Shown here: piece by piece, positions 47,106 to 59,200 of the stretch
How positions within the stretch are numbered: the stretch's first letter is position 1
Layout of the letters: every line of letters begins with the position of its first letter
NCBI RefSeq assembly: GCF_921293095.1
Contig: NC_060259.1
Span: 75,884,120 to 75,948,119 of the forward strand
DNA from: Ischnura elegans
Lineage: Eukaryota > Arthropoda > Insecta > Odonata > Coenagrionidae
Direction of reading: 5' to 3'
DNA: 64,000 bases
The notes under the pieces: generated by a model
Database searches by the model: none
The model's input: only the letters and a program-made list of their open reading frames with translations
What the model was told of the DNA's origin: nothing
Program-made: the position numbers and the translations under genes

Positions 47106-47956
47106 CATATGGTGAGAAACTCCAAGACGCAAACCTCAGCGTGGCGGTAAATTTCCGCGCTTTTGATCGCGATCCGGCACATATCATAGAAACACTTCAA
47201 TCAAGGCTTCTTCACTTCATGCAGCAGAGATTCAACGGCTAAGTATGACCGATGGGTCCTAAGTATTGTGTCGGCTTATTTGTAGATTACAATCGACTAT
47301 CAATTGTGAAATGTCGCAACATCGCTATCCCACTATAAATGGAGTATTAGTAAGGATGGTATGGTATTTGAAGGTGGAACCAACATAGAATGACGATTGC
47401 CAATGTTATTTAATTCCGAATAACGATGGAATTTTTATATCCATCGAATGTTAATTGTGAACGATATTGTTCGTGATAGATATGGCTAATGATGAGATAG
47501 TTTTCCGAGGCCATCGGTTATCGGTAGACTCTAGTGCCATCATAAATAGTGCCAATCAGTATACCTGTAAGTAGAATATATTTGAGAGGAAGTAAAATAA
47601 TAAAAATAAAATCAAAAATAAGTTACCACCGAAATAAAGCATTCGATGACTGACATCGACAGAGAGGGTCACCTTCGTGTTGCCAATAGTTAACATCAAT
47701 GGAACGTACAAATACGCATATACGAACTCCACGGTGCCCAAAAGAATGGCGATGAGACTTAATTACTCCATACTTAAAATACCCGAAAGCCGTCCATGAA
47801 TGTCACCGTTGGACGACTCGAAAGTATTTGCACAATAAGGCATCCAATACTTAGTTATTATCAACTTAATGCTTGATGGCGATACTTGGTGGAACTTGGT
47901 GACAGGAAACATAACAAAAGATACACTGTTGTATGTTCCACAGAATTTTACGTAAC
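47106..47956. other. Unassigned
   Basis: No recognised coding or repeat feature. Confidence 0.45.
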
Positions 47957-48054
47957 CGACCCAGGTTTCGATATTACACTATGTCATTTACATACACCTT
48001 ACATTCCACCTTTCAAAATGACATAGTGAAATGTCGAAACTTGGGTCGGTCAAG
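47957..48054. repeat. Inverted repeat with ~35-bp arms
   Basis: accgacccaggtttcgatat... on the left pairs with ...atgtcgaaacttgggtcggt on the right, around a 25-bp loop. The right arm abuts the LINE tail at 48055. Confidence 0.8.
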
Positions 48055-48690
48055 TAATAATAATAATAAATAATTTTATTACTCCACACACAAATTACAT
48101 GACAATAGCAAATTTGAGTAATTTTAGGTAGCCGCGAAGGATAACCTGTTTGAGGCTGCCATCCAAAATAATAATACATTATGCTTTACATATAGTGTAG
48201 CTCATTTTGTGATTCTCAATTGATAATCTATACTAACAAAGCTTAAGTGCGTAGGTGCATAAAAAACAACTAAAGTAGTATTTATAATTCATTTACATCA
48301 ATATTTTATAACAATATTTGTTCTACACTTTCTTTAGTGAGAAGCTAAGAATGTGCATTATGCAAAAACTTTCTTAAAGACTTTGAAATAAAGCATGACT
48401 GGGGTAACAAATTAAAAACCTTTGGTCCTACGTACAAAAAACATCTTTTAAACAAAGTCAAATTTGTTTGTGGTAAGGGCACACTTATTTTACTTTTTTT
48501 TAAACTTCTTTTTAGTAAACTTTTGTGGATCATACAACAGGGTATCTTTCATTATGTTTTACTTGGCTATAACTGCAAAAAAAATGAACAAGATACGTCA
48601 ATTATCTTTCCTCGTAAAAATCATTCACTCTACAAATCATCTTCGCCTCTCCTTTCGGCAACCTCATCAAGACAATAAACTTCATCGTTA
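48055..48690 (-). mobile_element. LINE 3' end (minus strand) with a TTATTATTA tail
   Basis: The minus strand encodes ISVPLPQTNLTLFKRCFLYV, then GPKVFNLLPQSCFISKSLRK, matching the Y-x-GPK-x-x-NxLP segment of non-LTR RT C-termini. A TAATAATAATAA run at 48055-48070 is the tail. Stops upstream mark it as a relic. Confidence 0.72.
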
Positions 48691-49280
48691 AGTCCACCGA
48701 AAATTATATTCCCTTCGGCGATTCTTCGCATTCTCCACTAATTGAGTTTGGAGACCTGGTGGATCGGCAGAATAAGCCTCGGAGATGGCAAAACTAGAAA
48801 ATATATCAAGAGCTATAATACAGGGGAAGTACTGACCCGTAAAAACATTAAGAAAATTCAAAATTAGGCTAAAATAAATTTGGATCATTTTATCAACAGA
48901 AAAGCTGTCGGGACCTACACATGATAAACCTAATTTTTTTTATTACAAGAAAAACTCACCGAAGTGCATGTTTTCGCGGCTCTACATTGACACATTAGAC
49001 TTCAAATGTTTGCTTCGAACCTTCTCAGCGATTCATTTGTTTTTTTCTCGATGGGACTGCATAGAGGATGCCCAATTCCATCCCTTAGAAGGCTGATTCG
49101 GTCGCATTTTAATCGGTTTTCAAAAATGCCCACGGCGCTGTGGTGAGTACAATGCAATCTACTTTTTTCCAATATGATGCATTATAAGGTTCTTAATTGC
49201 GAAGAATAGCATTGAAGAGTTATGAATTTTGATGGATTACATTATTATGTGTATAAATTCCGGTTATAAACCCCTAATTA

Positions 49281-50732
49281 TACGAAAGGGGATTGAAAAG
49301 TAAGCTCTCCTATTTTTTAAAAAAGGAAAATATATTAATTCTCAACTTTGCGTATATCATTGGAAAGGCTGAGCATTTAGCTATTTTTCTACATAGTTGC
49401 CTTGATGATCAATCACTTTTTGCATCCTTTTAACCAGCTTTTTAATACCGGCGTCGTACCAATCTCCCGCCGCGTCTCTCAGCCAACTGTCGACTGCATC
49501 TTGCATTTCCTCGTCTGACTTGAATCTCTGTCCCCCAAGGTGTTTCTTTAAAGCGGAAAAAAGGTTTTAGTCGCTCGGGGCAACTTTTGGGCTGTAAGGA
49601 GTGTGATCGATGATATCCCAGCCAAATTCATCACGTATAGCGCTCGTTTGATGTGACACATGTGGACGCACTTTTCCTTGTGTTCATCGGTGAGCTGCTT
49701 TGGGGCCCACAAGGCAGACACCATGTTGTAACGGAGGACCTCCGACACAATATTCTGCACGAAGAAGTGGCCACGCTTTGCATTAAGACCTTCCTTTATC
49801 TCATGAAGTGTTATTCTCCGGTAATTTAGCATCATCTCGTCAATTCAAGCCGCCGTTGATTCTGGCAAACTCGGCCTCCCTGACCGCTGCTCATCATGGA
49901 CGTTTTCCCGTCCATCAGAAAACTCCCGGCACCATTTCCGCACGTTTTTGATGGCCATACACTTCTCACCATATAGGCCCGTATTCTTTGTCGACCCTGT
50001 TGGGCCAACCGACCCTGGATACATCATCAGCCCCTACATACGCCACATCAAGCCCTACATACGGCCGTTTTTGGAATTAACGGGCCCTACTTGATGCAGG
50101 GTACCTGAACCAGCCCTACACCCTACAAAAACATGGCGGCCAAATATCGTCTGCTGATCACTTCGATTAATGAATCTACGTTGTAATGCATATAAAGCGA
50201 GACGAGCTCACACGAACTATTTTGAAATGCACAGAAACACAGCAGAAAGGTAATAATACTACCACACAATAGCCACCAAGTTGAATAAATCATGAAATTC
50301 ACTGAACTAATAAGAACAATATAGCGGTATACATACAGCTTGCTTCTACGAATATATAACAATATTTTTCATGTTTGGCATATGGTATACTTTTGGGAAA
50401 CCAATACTTCGTTTACGCATAACCCTAGAAAACGCATTTTCATGCCACTATTTGCCACATAGTAAACTTAACTACGGAAGGAAAGAACGACGAACCTTGA
50501 TGATGCAACGTAAGTTCCCAACGTAGGTCGCACCTGGCGGGCGAGCCAAACGGGAGCTTCATCCTTAACGACTGCTGCACAGCGACTACTAGTAAGTGGC
50601 CTAAGGCAACCAGAGTGGTTTTAAATTTTAGCATAGGAACCAAGGAATGTAGTGCTGTAGTCAAATTTTGACTCGCGATTTGCTTTAGCAAGTAGCGTCG
50701 TTGGAGACATTACTTTTCAAGACACCCTCGTA
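49281..50732 (-). mobile_element. Decayed mariner transposon
   Basis: TA-bounded ends at 49281 and 50732 are about 28-bp imperfect inverted repeats (core TTGAAAAGTAA). On the minus strand the interior codes for pieces of a mariner transposase. The element is near full length only because extra unrelated sequence lies at about 50030-50600. Confidence 0.85.
49385..50010 (-). pseudogene. Mariner transposase pseudogene
   Basis: Reading the minus strand: YGEKCMAIKNVRKWCREFSD and DEQRSGRPS (DNA-binding region), a stop, then RRITLHEIKEGL and WAPKQLTDEHKEKC. A deletion of most of the catalytic core follows, then EFGWDIIDHTPYSPKVAPSD, a stop, and KKHLGGQRFKSDEEMQDAVD to the C-terminus near 49385. Stops, a frameshift and the core deletion make it inactive. 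Confidence 0.85.
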
Positions 50733-52083
50733 CCTTATTTCCCCGTGAAACTCGCATCCATTTGTCGGTCAGCGACGCGAGTGGGAACTTTTGTAAACCC
50801 ATTTAAACGCGCGGTCGGTGAAAACACATTCAGAGGCCGAATTGAGGATCCTCTATTGTAATATTTATGAATTTTCTATCTGATTTATACCATGAATTTG
50901 AATACCTACCTGGAGAATTTAATATCCTGACTCTAACCGTCTTCATTTTTCGATGTTTTGTGACTGGAAAGATTTTTGATAACACACTCAAAATCTTCTT
51001 TGACACTCGTCCACTAATAAATTCATGGGGACTATACAGAAGAGGCCTCTGTATATCCCGCAAAATCTTGATTTATGTTGGCAACTCGGGCGCATTACAT
51101 CAGTTTTCATAAATGTCCGTAGCGCAGCGATGAGTGGAAAGCGACCCATTAAAACCCAATATTTGCAAGTGAGTATTATCACTCGCAAAGAAGGAATGAA
51201 AAAGTTCAGAATTTGATACATTATATGATGGAGAATAACAATTACGGTCAAGTTTTATCGGACCAGTTTTCCTCATTCCGTCACTTTGATGGAAAAACAG
51301 TAGTGAAACGAAAGTTTTCTATCACAATAAATTCAAACACTAGGAATTTCTTTTTCCAGTCATTAAATATTGATGATTTTTTTCTATGGGTTGGCAGTTT
51401 TTTACCCATTAAAATATGAACAAGATGATGAAATTTTGAAAAAAGAGCCATTGTGGACGATTTTGGATCTAAATCCTCCATGTTGTTGAAAACGAACGGG
51501 AATTATTGACCATTGTACTGTGTTTAGACACGATTTAAGCATTCAAAAATTATAATCAAATAAATACAAGGATAAGTTAGTGAAAATCCATGTAATACTG
51601 CACTTAAGCGATTTCCTGGCGGGGGGTCGGTAATCATATAATGTGACTGGAACGTGATCGAATATGCAAGATCGGAATAATCCCGGAGCTGGAAAGTGAG
51701 CGGAACAAATTAAAGTTACCATGACGTTTCCCTTTCATGACTCCTAGTTCTCGCAATATGTTGGAGGAAAAAATACTCACTGGCAACGTAAGAGATGGAA
51801 GAACGATTGTTCACGGTTGATTGAAAGAATTAAAAATTGGTAAATTGGTACGGATTAAAGTCATAATAGAAATGCTAATGAATTATTAATAAGGGGAATT
51901 TCCCTCCGTTGATGATTGGTGTAAAGAAATGAAATTATCAAAGAATGTGCTTACTCGGACAGTGTAAAGTGCTATTGCAGAAAATAAGGCTATATATCAA
52001 TATCCTCGTTATAACTCGTTTTAACTCAGCATGCCAATAAGTGGTTCGTACGGAGGTAAAAATTAGCTCCAAAGGCCGCTATA
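50733..52083. other. Unassigned
   Basis: Overlapping short ORFs on both strands at 50830-51480 look like shadows of AT-rich sequence; nothing was recognised. Confidence 0.45.
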
Positions 52084-52300
52084 CACGGTGAATGATCATG
52101 CGAATTATCATGCGAATTATCATGCGAATTATCATGCTGAATGAACACGTGATCTTTTACAGGATCATGCGAGCAAAATAGAGCATGTTCTAATTTTCAC
52201 TGAATGATGATGCGCATGAAGGTTCATTCGCGAATTGTTCCGTCATACACGGTGAATGATCATGCGCATGATCATGCTGAATGATCAAGCGAATGATTGT
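52084..52300. repeat. ATCATGCGAATT minisatellite and related degenerate repeats
   Basis: Three to four 12-bp units lie at 52095-52136, then degenerate gaatgatcatgcgc-type repeats and two copies of atacacggtgaatgatcatg (52081 and 52250). Confidence 0.75.
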
Positions 52301-52304
52301 TATC

Positions 52305-52445
52305 CCACAGCAAGTGGAGTTTTGATAAACATGGTATGCTATTTGGAGTAGGCGACCGACATCTGAGGTCACACCACGAGGGAATGGTGGAGAGAAACCT
52401 GGCGTCGGCATAGCCTGCTCTTATCGAAAGGCGCCTAGGGCAGGG
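52305..52445. repeat. Dispersed repeat (ggcgaccgacatctgaggtc)
   Basis: Matches 56228-56400 in order: tatttggagtaggcgaccga, gaggtca, gggtggagagaaac, cggcgtcggcat, gctctta, gaaaggcgcc. Confidence 0.7.
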
Positions 52446-52926
52446 GTTGGCAAACATTTCATAAGGTAATCCTAAAACGTATGCAACCAGCTTAGCAGCT
52501 ACATTTCGATAGTGCTTTAATTTGACTACCGCTAATGTATTTATTATAGGGACACTTCAACCTCTATATTCCCTAAATTCATGGCTTTTATCCTGTTTAC
52601 AATGTTTTTTTTTTTTTGAGTTTTGAAAATAATTTCATATTATCTATTATTATTTTTTACGCATGGAACTGGAAAGCCACAAATTGGCATCGAGAGAGCT
52701 GCATGTGGCTGGCGAGTCGTAGGTTACCAACCCCTGCCCTAGGGGAACCATGTCTATCCGAAGGATTGATTGCCGGACTTGAGTTATCTTCGGAAATAAC
52801 TCACGCAAGGATCTAGCAGTCTCTGAAAAATCTCAGCCACCTGAACCCAATGAATAGGAATCCAGCACTTAAGCCACCACACCAACCTTCTTGGTGAACA
52901 TGTAAACCAAAATTTGCAACAGATCT

Positions 52927-52932
52927 TTTATT
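52927..52932 (-). terminator. Candidate HGD polyadenylation signal AATAAA
   Basis: The plus strand reads tttatt here, giving AATAAA on the gene strand about 175 bp past the stop codon. Only position and motif support it. Confidence 0.45.
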
Positions 52933-53104
52933 ACAGTGCAGTTCAGTCATTTCGGTACAAATATATCACTTAGAAAAATAATGAATAAAATAATAATTTC
53001 GAATCCACATTCAACATTTTCCCAAAATTTTATCATCATTGGCTTCTTGGACGGAATAAAAGTTGCATTCGTTCACAGAAAGGTGTGATTAAAATGGCGA
53101 GTCG

Positions 53105-53110
53105 TTTATT
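53105..53110 (-). terminator. Possible AATAAA polyadenylation signal overlapping the HGD stop codon
   Basis: AAATAAAC spans the final Lys codon and stop, so AATAAA lies across the end of the coding region. A second AATAAA is at 52932-52927, about 175 bp downstream, and is the more ordinary choice for a 3'UTR. Confidence 0.35.
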
Positions 53111-53231
53111 TCTCAGTAAAATGTTTCTTTAGAGGTTGCCAGCATTTGTAGTAGTCTTGATCCAACTTGTTGCAAGTTTCAGCACCCCATTTGGTGAGTG
53201 CAAGGCTGAGGGATGACTCGAACATGAAAGC
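53106..53231 (-). CDS. HGD: HGD terminal exon, AFMFESSL to stop
   Basis: The acceptor is taattaatag; 41 codons plus TAA at 53108-53106. It encodes [16 protein letters not shown] and ends [12 protein letters not shown], matching the family C-terminus. A 4.3-kb intron rich in mobile elements separates it from the previous exon. Confidence 0.95.
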   Translation of the reverse strand, partial: AFMFESSLSLALTKWGAETCNKLDQDYYKCWQPLKKHFTEK

Positions 53232-56200
53232 CTATTAATTAGAAGAAATTATGAATTATTAGCATATTCATGAAAGAAAACCATTCCAGAAGTTTTTAAT
53301 TTAATATTCATCAGATGCTGCATATGTAGCATTTTTCTCTACGGATGTGAGGCTTGAACGTTGGCAGCAGCAGAGACGTCATGAGTCGAAGCATTCGAAA
53401 TGTGGCGTTACCGAAGAATGATGAAGATAAAATGGACCGAACGAGTAATTAATACGGATGAGCAAAGAAGAACGAGTGGAAAGAGAAGTTTTCTTAAAAA
53501 AAACCGTAAGGAGAAGACGAAACAACTCAGTCGGCCACATCATGAGAGTTGATGGCCTGATGAAAACAATCGTAGAAGGAAAGGTGGAAGGAAAGAAGGA
53601 CAAGGAATAAATGAGTTACATAGGACAGGTAATAACGGATACAAAAGAGAAAAAATACGTCATTATGAAAAGGCTAGCAGTAAGAGATTAGGGAGGAGAG
53701 CTGCTTCAAACCAATCTCACGATTGCTGGCTTATAATGATGGATAGTAATAGACATTAGGTACTTGTAAACATATCCATGCATATGGATTTCCATATTCT
53801 TTTCACGTGTAATAAATGCTGAATCTAAGTTTCCTACTTCACACAAACGACGCACTGCAATGACAATGCAAAAAATGCGCAAAAAACATCAGTATCAACA
53901 TAAAATTTCTATTTGGGGTGAGTCGAACATGAAAGCCTATTAATGAGAAGAAATAATGAATTATTAGCATTTACACGATGGACAACGAAGCAAGAAAATC
54001 TAACATTCGTATTAAAGATATCGTATTTCAAAGGCACCGATAATTATGGCCCCTGCAGTGCGGACACCCAACAGCGCGATTAGTAGTGACGTCTGGTTTT
54101 GCATTTTCCACGTAAAACATGTAACCACGTAGAACTAAACACATCTGTGGAGGATCTATGCCAGTTGCGCCTGGTATCCAAAGAAAATCGAAGAATGGAG
54201 GCTGTGCGGAAATTATTGCATCCTTAACGCACGGACTGTTGGCAGTGGCAGATTATGGGGAGGGGAAGAACGCCCCCGTACCAATCGTGTCGTCCAACGT
54301 TATTTCTGGAAAAATTGAAAATATAGAAATAATCTTTAAGGTGGCCCTCCAAAGAAATTTATCATTCCACCAAGTTTACAGACAATGTTTACAGATAATT
54401 TATGAATATCTAAAAGTCACCTGTCGAAGCATACCAGACCTCACATTATCGCACATGGAAATTTCATACCACCAAGGCGCTGCGGAAAGTAGTGGCTCCC
54501 TCAAAACGACCTTAATCTTTAACCGGTGACGTGCGGTCTGAGAGACCGCTGCATTTCTAAAATTATGAATACTTATAACCATATATTTCAAAATATCTAT
54601 AATCCTCGGGAGCGTCTTAATTTTGTATATTTAGGACATAGCACTCTAAAAAAATTAACGTTCTTATTATTTATACCTGAAAATTTGCAACTGAATTTGA
54701 GTAACGGTCTGTGAGACCTCACGGCACTAAAGTGGAAAAACCGATAAACGTATTGCTGGTGGAAATGATTCAAAAAGTTATTAAAAACAATTCCTGGTGA
54801 TTTTTCAAGAATAATAATAATTGATAATTTGTAAGGAATCATTTTTAGTTGCATAACGTGGATAATTAAGTGTTTAATTTAAAAAAAAACATGATAAAAA
54901 TAATAACTCAAGTGTTTTTGATCCTGTTTCAAGTAACAATTTTTACTGAAAAATTTGGTCCGTATTGGGAAACCATAATATTAAATATAAGTTTTATAAT
55001 AGTTGAGAGGTCAATGAAACATTAAACTAAGCAATAAAAATGACTTTGCAACGTTTTACGAATTTTTGTTTTATTGCGGTTTCCCAGACCGCACGTCACT
55101 GGTAGTGCAACAAGAATTGCACATCACTGGTTAAGGGTTAATCCTTCCCTGACTGTGGATGACATGTTACCAGATCATGTGGATCGCGCAATATAATCAG
55201 CATCTATACTATGAGCGACGATGACAGGAATCTCTCAAAAGTAACTCATTTAAGGATGCACATCCATTATTTAACACTTTGCGTGCTACGTGCGTAATAT
55301 TATGCCGTGCAAAATCCTTCGATTTTTTATTCGGGCGTAATATTACGTAATCCGAATTTTGAAAAATCCCAGTTTGCCATTTTTTTAACGTAGTGGAACT
55401 AGCTTCTAAATAAAAAAAGAAAAAATGAAAGCAAAATTCATTCTTAAACCCTTTTGAGTCCCAACCGATTTTCTAGGTACTATGCCAAAAGTGCCGAGGC
55501 ATTTTTGCTGATTTTGCAGTAGGATAGGGAAAAAAATTAGGTCTCAAAAACAAGTAAAGGTATGTGTTCAAAAACTTTAGGAAATCTTTATTATATGTGG
55601 TGTCACCTTTTTATTGTATTATTTGACGAATTTTTGGTAATATGAGTTGATTTCTATAAGTTGAAGAAAAAAGTTAATGTTAAAATAAAATTAATATTGA
55701 CCATTGAATGATTAGTGAGCTATCAGCATCTAAGAGTGACATTCCGTGAGGAGCGCGATAGTGCTCCTGGCACTTTTCGCGAGAGATAGGAGAAGCGCGA
55801 TAGCGCTCCCCGGCACTCTAAGGGTTAAAACAATACCAAACATTTATTCCTCACATCAAAGGTTGGTTGTTAAGAAATTACACAAGATTATGGAAAATGG
55901 CCGCACTGGGATACAGGTCTACATTACTAGGGTCAGCGGGGCAAGTGTTAATCTTTATTTCGCCTTACATAAAGATTGGAACTCAATATTTAATTGACAA
56001 TGACCGATTCCAGAGGTGGAGAGTAACGGCGCGGAAGTAGGCGCCCTACCGCACACCGCAAAAATCACCTCCGTTCGCCACCGCCATCCAATTCTGCAGA
56101 CGACGCATGCATCAAAGATAAAGTCTCCGGTCCACATGGTGAGAACAAGCGGAATTAGTTCCCAAAACGACAAACGGCAGTGAAACACTTCCTCGTACCG

Positions 56201-59200
56201 AATACGGTGAAGGAAATCCTGTGATTCTCGGGTTGGTATAGTATTTGGAGGAGGCGACCGACAGCTGAGGTCATTTGCGCCATGAGGGAAGGGTAGGTAA
56301 GGAAGGGTGGAGAGAAACCCGGCGTCGGCATTAGCATGCTCTTAACGAAAGGCGCCAAGGGGACCACGGCTTAACGTCCGACGGACGGAGTGTTGCGCTT
56401 GAAATGTCCTCCACACAACACTCAAGCAGGGATTGGGCTCTCAATTTAATAATTCACATTTACACGAAAAATCTTGACATTGTTCTAAATAATGCACATA
56501 TTTTTGGTGAATTTTAGGGCACGTTAACCCTCAGATGTTTGATGTGCCAATATATCCAGGTGCTCCAAGTTTAATCCCATACAAAAATGTTCGTTGTTAA
56601 TGTCTACCTTTTGGCATGATCCATTAAATTATGTGAGGAATTTAGGGGGAGGGGGTCAAGCAGATTCTCACACATGGGGAGGAGAGGGGGGGGGGTTCTG
56701 ACAAGTATCAGGTAATTATTTTTCCGCAAGAAACAGTGTACAATTGCAATCTTAGCCATATGAAATACTAGTCTTAACTAATCTTACATAAAAATAACTA
56801 AAGAGTTTGTTTTTTTTATAATTCCAATGCAATGAAGCATATATTAACGTATTTACATTGAAAATATGAATTTTGAACAATCTCACGTGAGATTAGAGGG
56901 GGGGTCGAGCCAAATCTCATAATATCTCACTATCGGAGAACGGAGCCCAGTGAGAAATGGGTGGTGGAATCCACATGGAACCCACTTGGAGAATTAACGT
57001 GGATACCACGTGTTTTTGGTCGTGGAATCAACGTGGAACCCACGTGGAAATTTGGTGGAAAAATTAAAACAGCAGTTGGTGCTGTCCTAAAACCATTAAA
57101 ACCTCAACCACTCTATATCTAAACCTTCTAAATATGTGTCTACGATTTTTCATGTGCTCTCATGGCTGCCTTTCCACGAATTATATAAAAATAGAATGTG
57201 CGATACATTTTCACATAACTAGCGTGGTTTCAGGATGATAAATGACGCAATGTCACCAGAGAGTTAAGTTCCACAAATTAGAAATTCTGTTTAACATTTT
57301 ATGATAATCACCACAAATCTACTTGAAATCAACGTGGATTCCACGTGGGTCCAACCACTCAATATCCACCACCACCAAATATCCACCACTCAACGTGGAT
57401 TCCACGTGGGTTCCACGTGGATTCCACCACCCATTTCTCACTGGGAGGTGATCCAAAAATCGCCAAAATCACCTCGCCTAAATAATGGACAGGACATACT
57501 AGGTGATGACGAGCAGGAACTAAAATACTTACTTGAGTACCGTCAGCTACTCTGGTTGGTCCTAATTTGGCATTGGAAGCATCTTCAAAGCACTGAGCGT
57601 CAGGCCCGTGGGGAGTCATCATTGAGTGGAGGGAAGCGCCACCTGGCAGGAAACCTTCCTCCTTCGCCTCATAGTTGCCCACTATCAGTCCCATAAACTC
57701 ACTCATGCAATTTCCTGTAAAATGAAATATCAGAATGGAATCCATTTTACATTTTCAATTGTAATTTTACATTATTTGTGTAAATTTGACTTGTTCAAAT
57801 TACTATATATTAACACGTTGCATACAGACCGCGAGAATTCTCGTCATTTTTTTCCCGAACGTTCCGGACGGATGACGAAGATTCTCGTCATTTAGACGCG
57901 TCAACCTAAACAATTTTAAAGCGTACAATACGTATTTGTTAGTACTTTTTCAATTGTTGTTCGTTATGCATAATAAATTTATGCATCATAACGTTTGATT
58001 GGGTAAAGTTATATTCTAAACATAAGCTTTTTAACCATGTTTAAACCAAAGGCATATTTCCAATCTCAACACCTCCACCCAGAATCGGCATTCCTAGGAA
58101 TTTTAATACCCCGTTACGCAATGTGTTAAAATCAAAAACATATAGTGAAAGAGGAAAAACAATTCATATATTCACTGTCTAACTGAACGCTTATTGCATT
58201 ATCAGCAGGGATTTTGAAGATTTTACTAAGGAACTTAGGCTATATGGAGGAAATTATATCATCCTTTTGTATCATGATAAAATGTAAGTCCTCCACGACA
58301 GAAGTATTAACAGGAATTCCAGTCATAGAATGGATATAAAAACCAATCAATAGGGCAAGCAGCTCACTATTGAGAAAATGAGATAAACTTTCACCATGAT
58401 GGGAGCTAATGCCAGTAGTTACTTTTAATAACAGTAAAATACCACCAACAATAATCATTAGAGTTCCCTAAGAAATTAAGCTACCTGCACACTTTGAAGC
58501 ATTGAAACTGGCTCAAGTACAAACATTTATTGGATTCAATTGAATTATTTAAATTTCCACGAAAAATCATGACTCTTTGTTCTAAATTATGCACATATTT
58601 TTTGTGAAATTTAGGGCTACTATATCCTTAGATGCTCAATTAGCCAATATATTCAGGTGCTACCTATGTAATCCCATAAGTTTGTTGTCAATGAAAAAAT
58701 GTATAACAATATTAAAATTTGTTTTCATTCAATCAGCCACTTCTTCCAAAAACCAAGTCAAATTTTTCAGCAGTTTTTTTCAAGAAATATCTTTGCAAAA
58801 AAAATTTTAATTTAAAATTAAAAAAATCGGGTTTGACCTTTCTTGGGGTGAAAATGGAAATTGCAATGAGAAGAAAAAGGTTCCAATGCAATGCAAAATT
58901 TTACAAAAAAGTTGTGTATTATCATATTAAGAAATATGCAACATAAATAACATTTTTTTATTCATTTATTATTGGAAAATAACAACTGTATATGCTGCAA
59001 ATAAAATGCATTGAAGATCAAACAATACAAAGTAATTACACACAAACTCGCAGGAAGTTACATTTTAGACAATTTTTTGCAGACACTGAATAATAACTCT
59101 GATTTGAATGTTCTATAATCAATCACTATGACATTACATCATTAGAAGAAAGCAATTTCTGTGTACATATAACCAAACAAAATAGCATCATTTAGACATA

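Noticed and set aside
54158..54529. 123-residue plus-strand ORF
   Set aside because: It ends inside a piggyBac-like MITE, runs antisense to HGD in an intron and has no recognisable motif.
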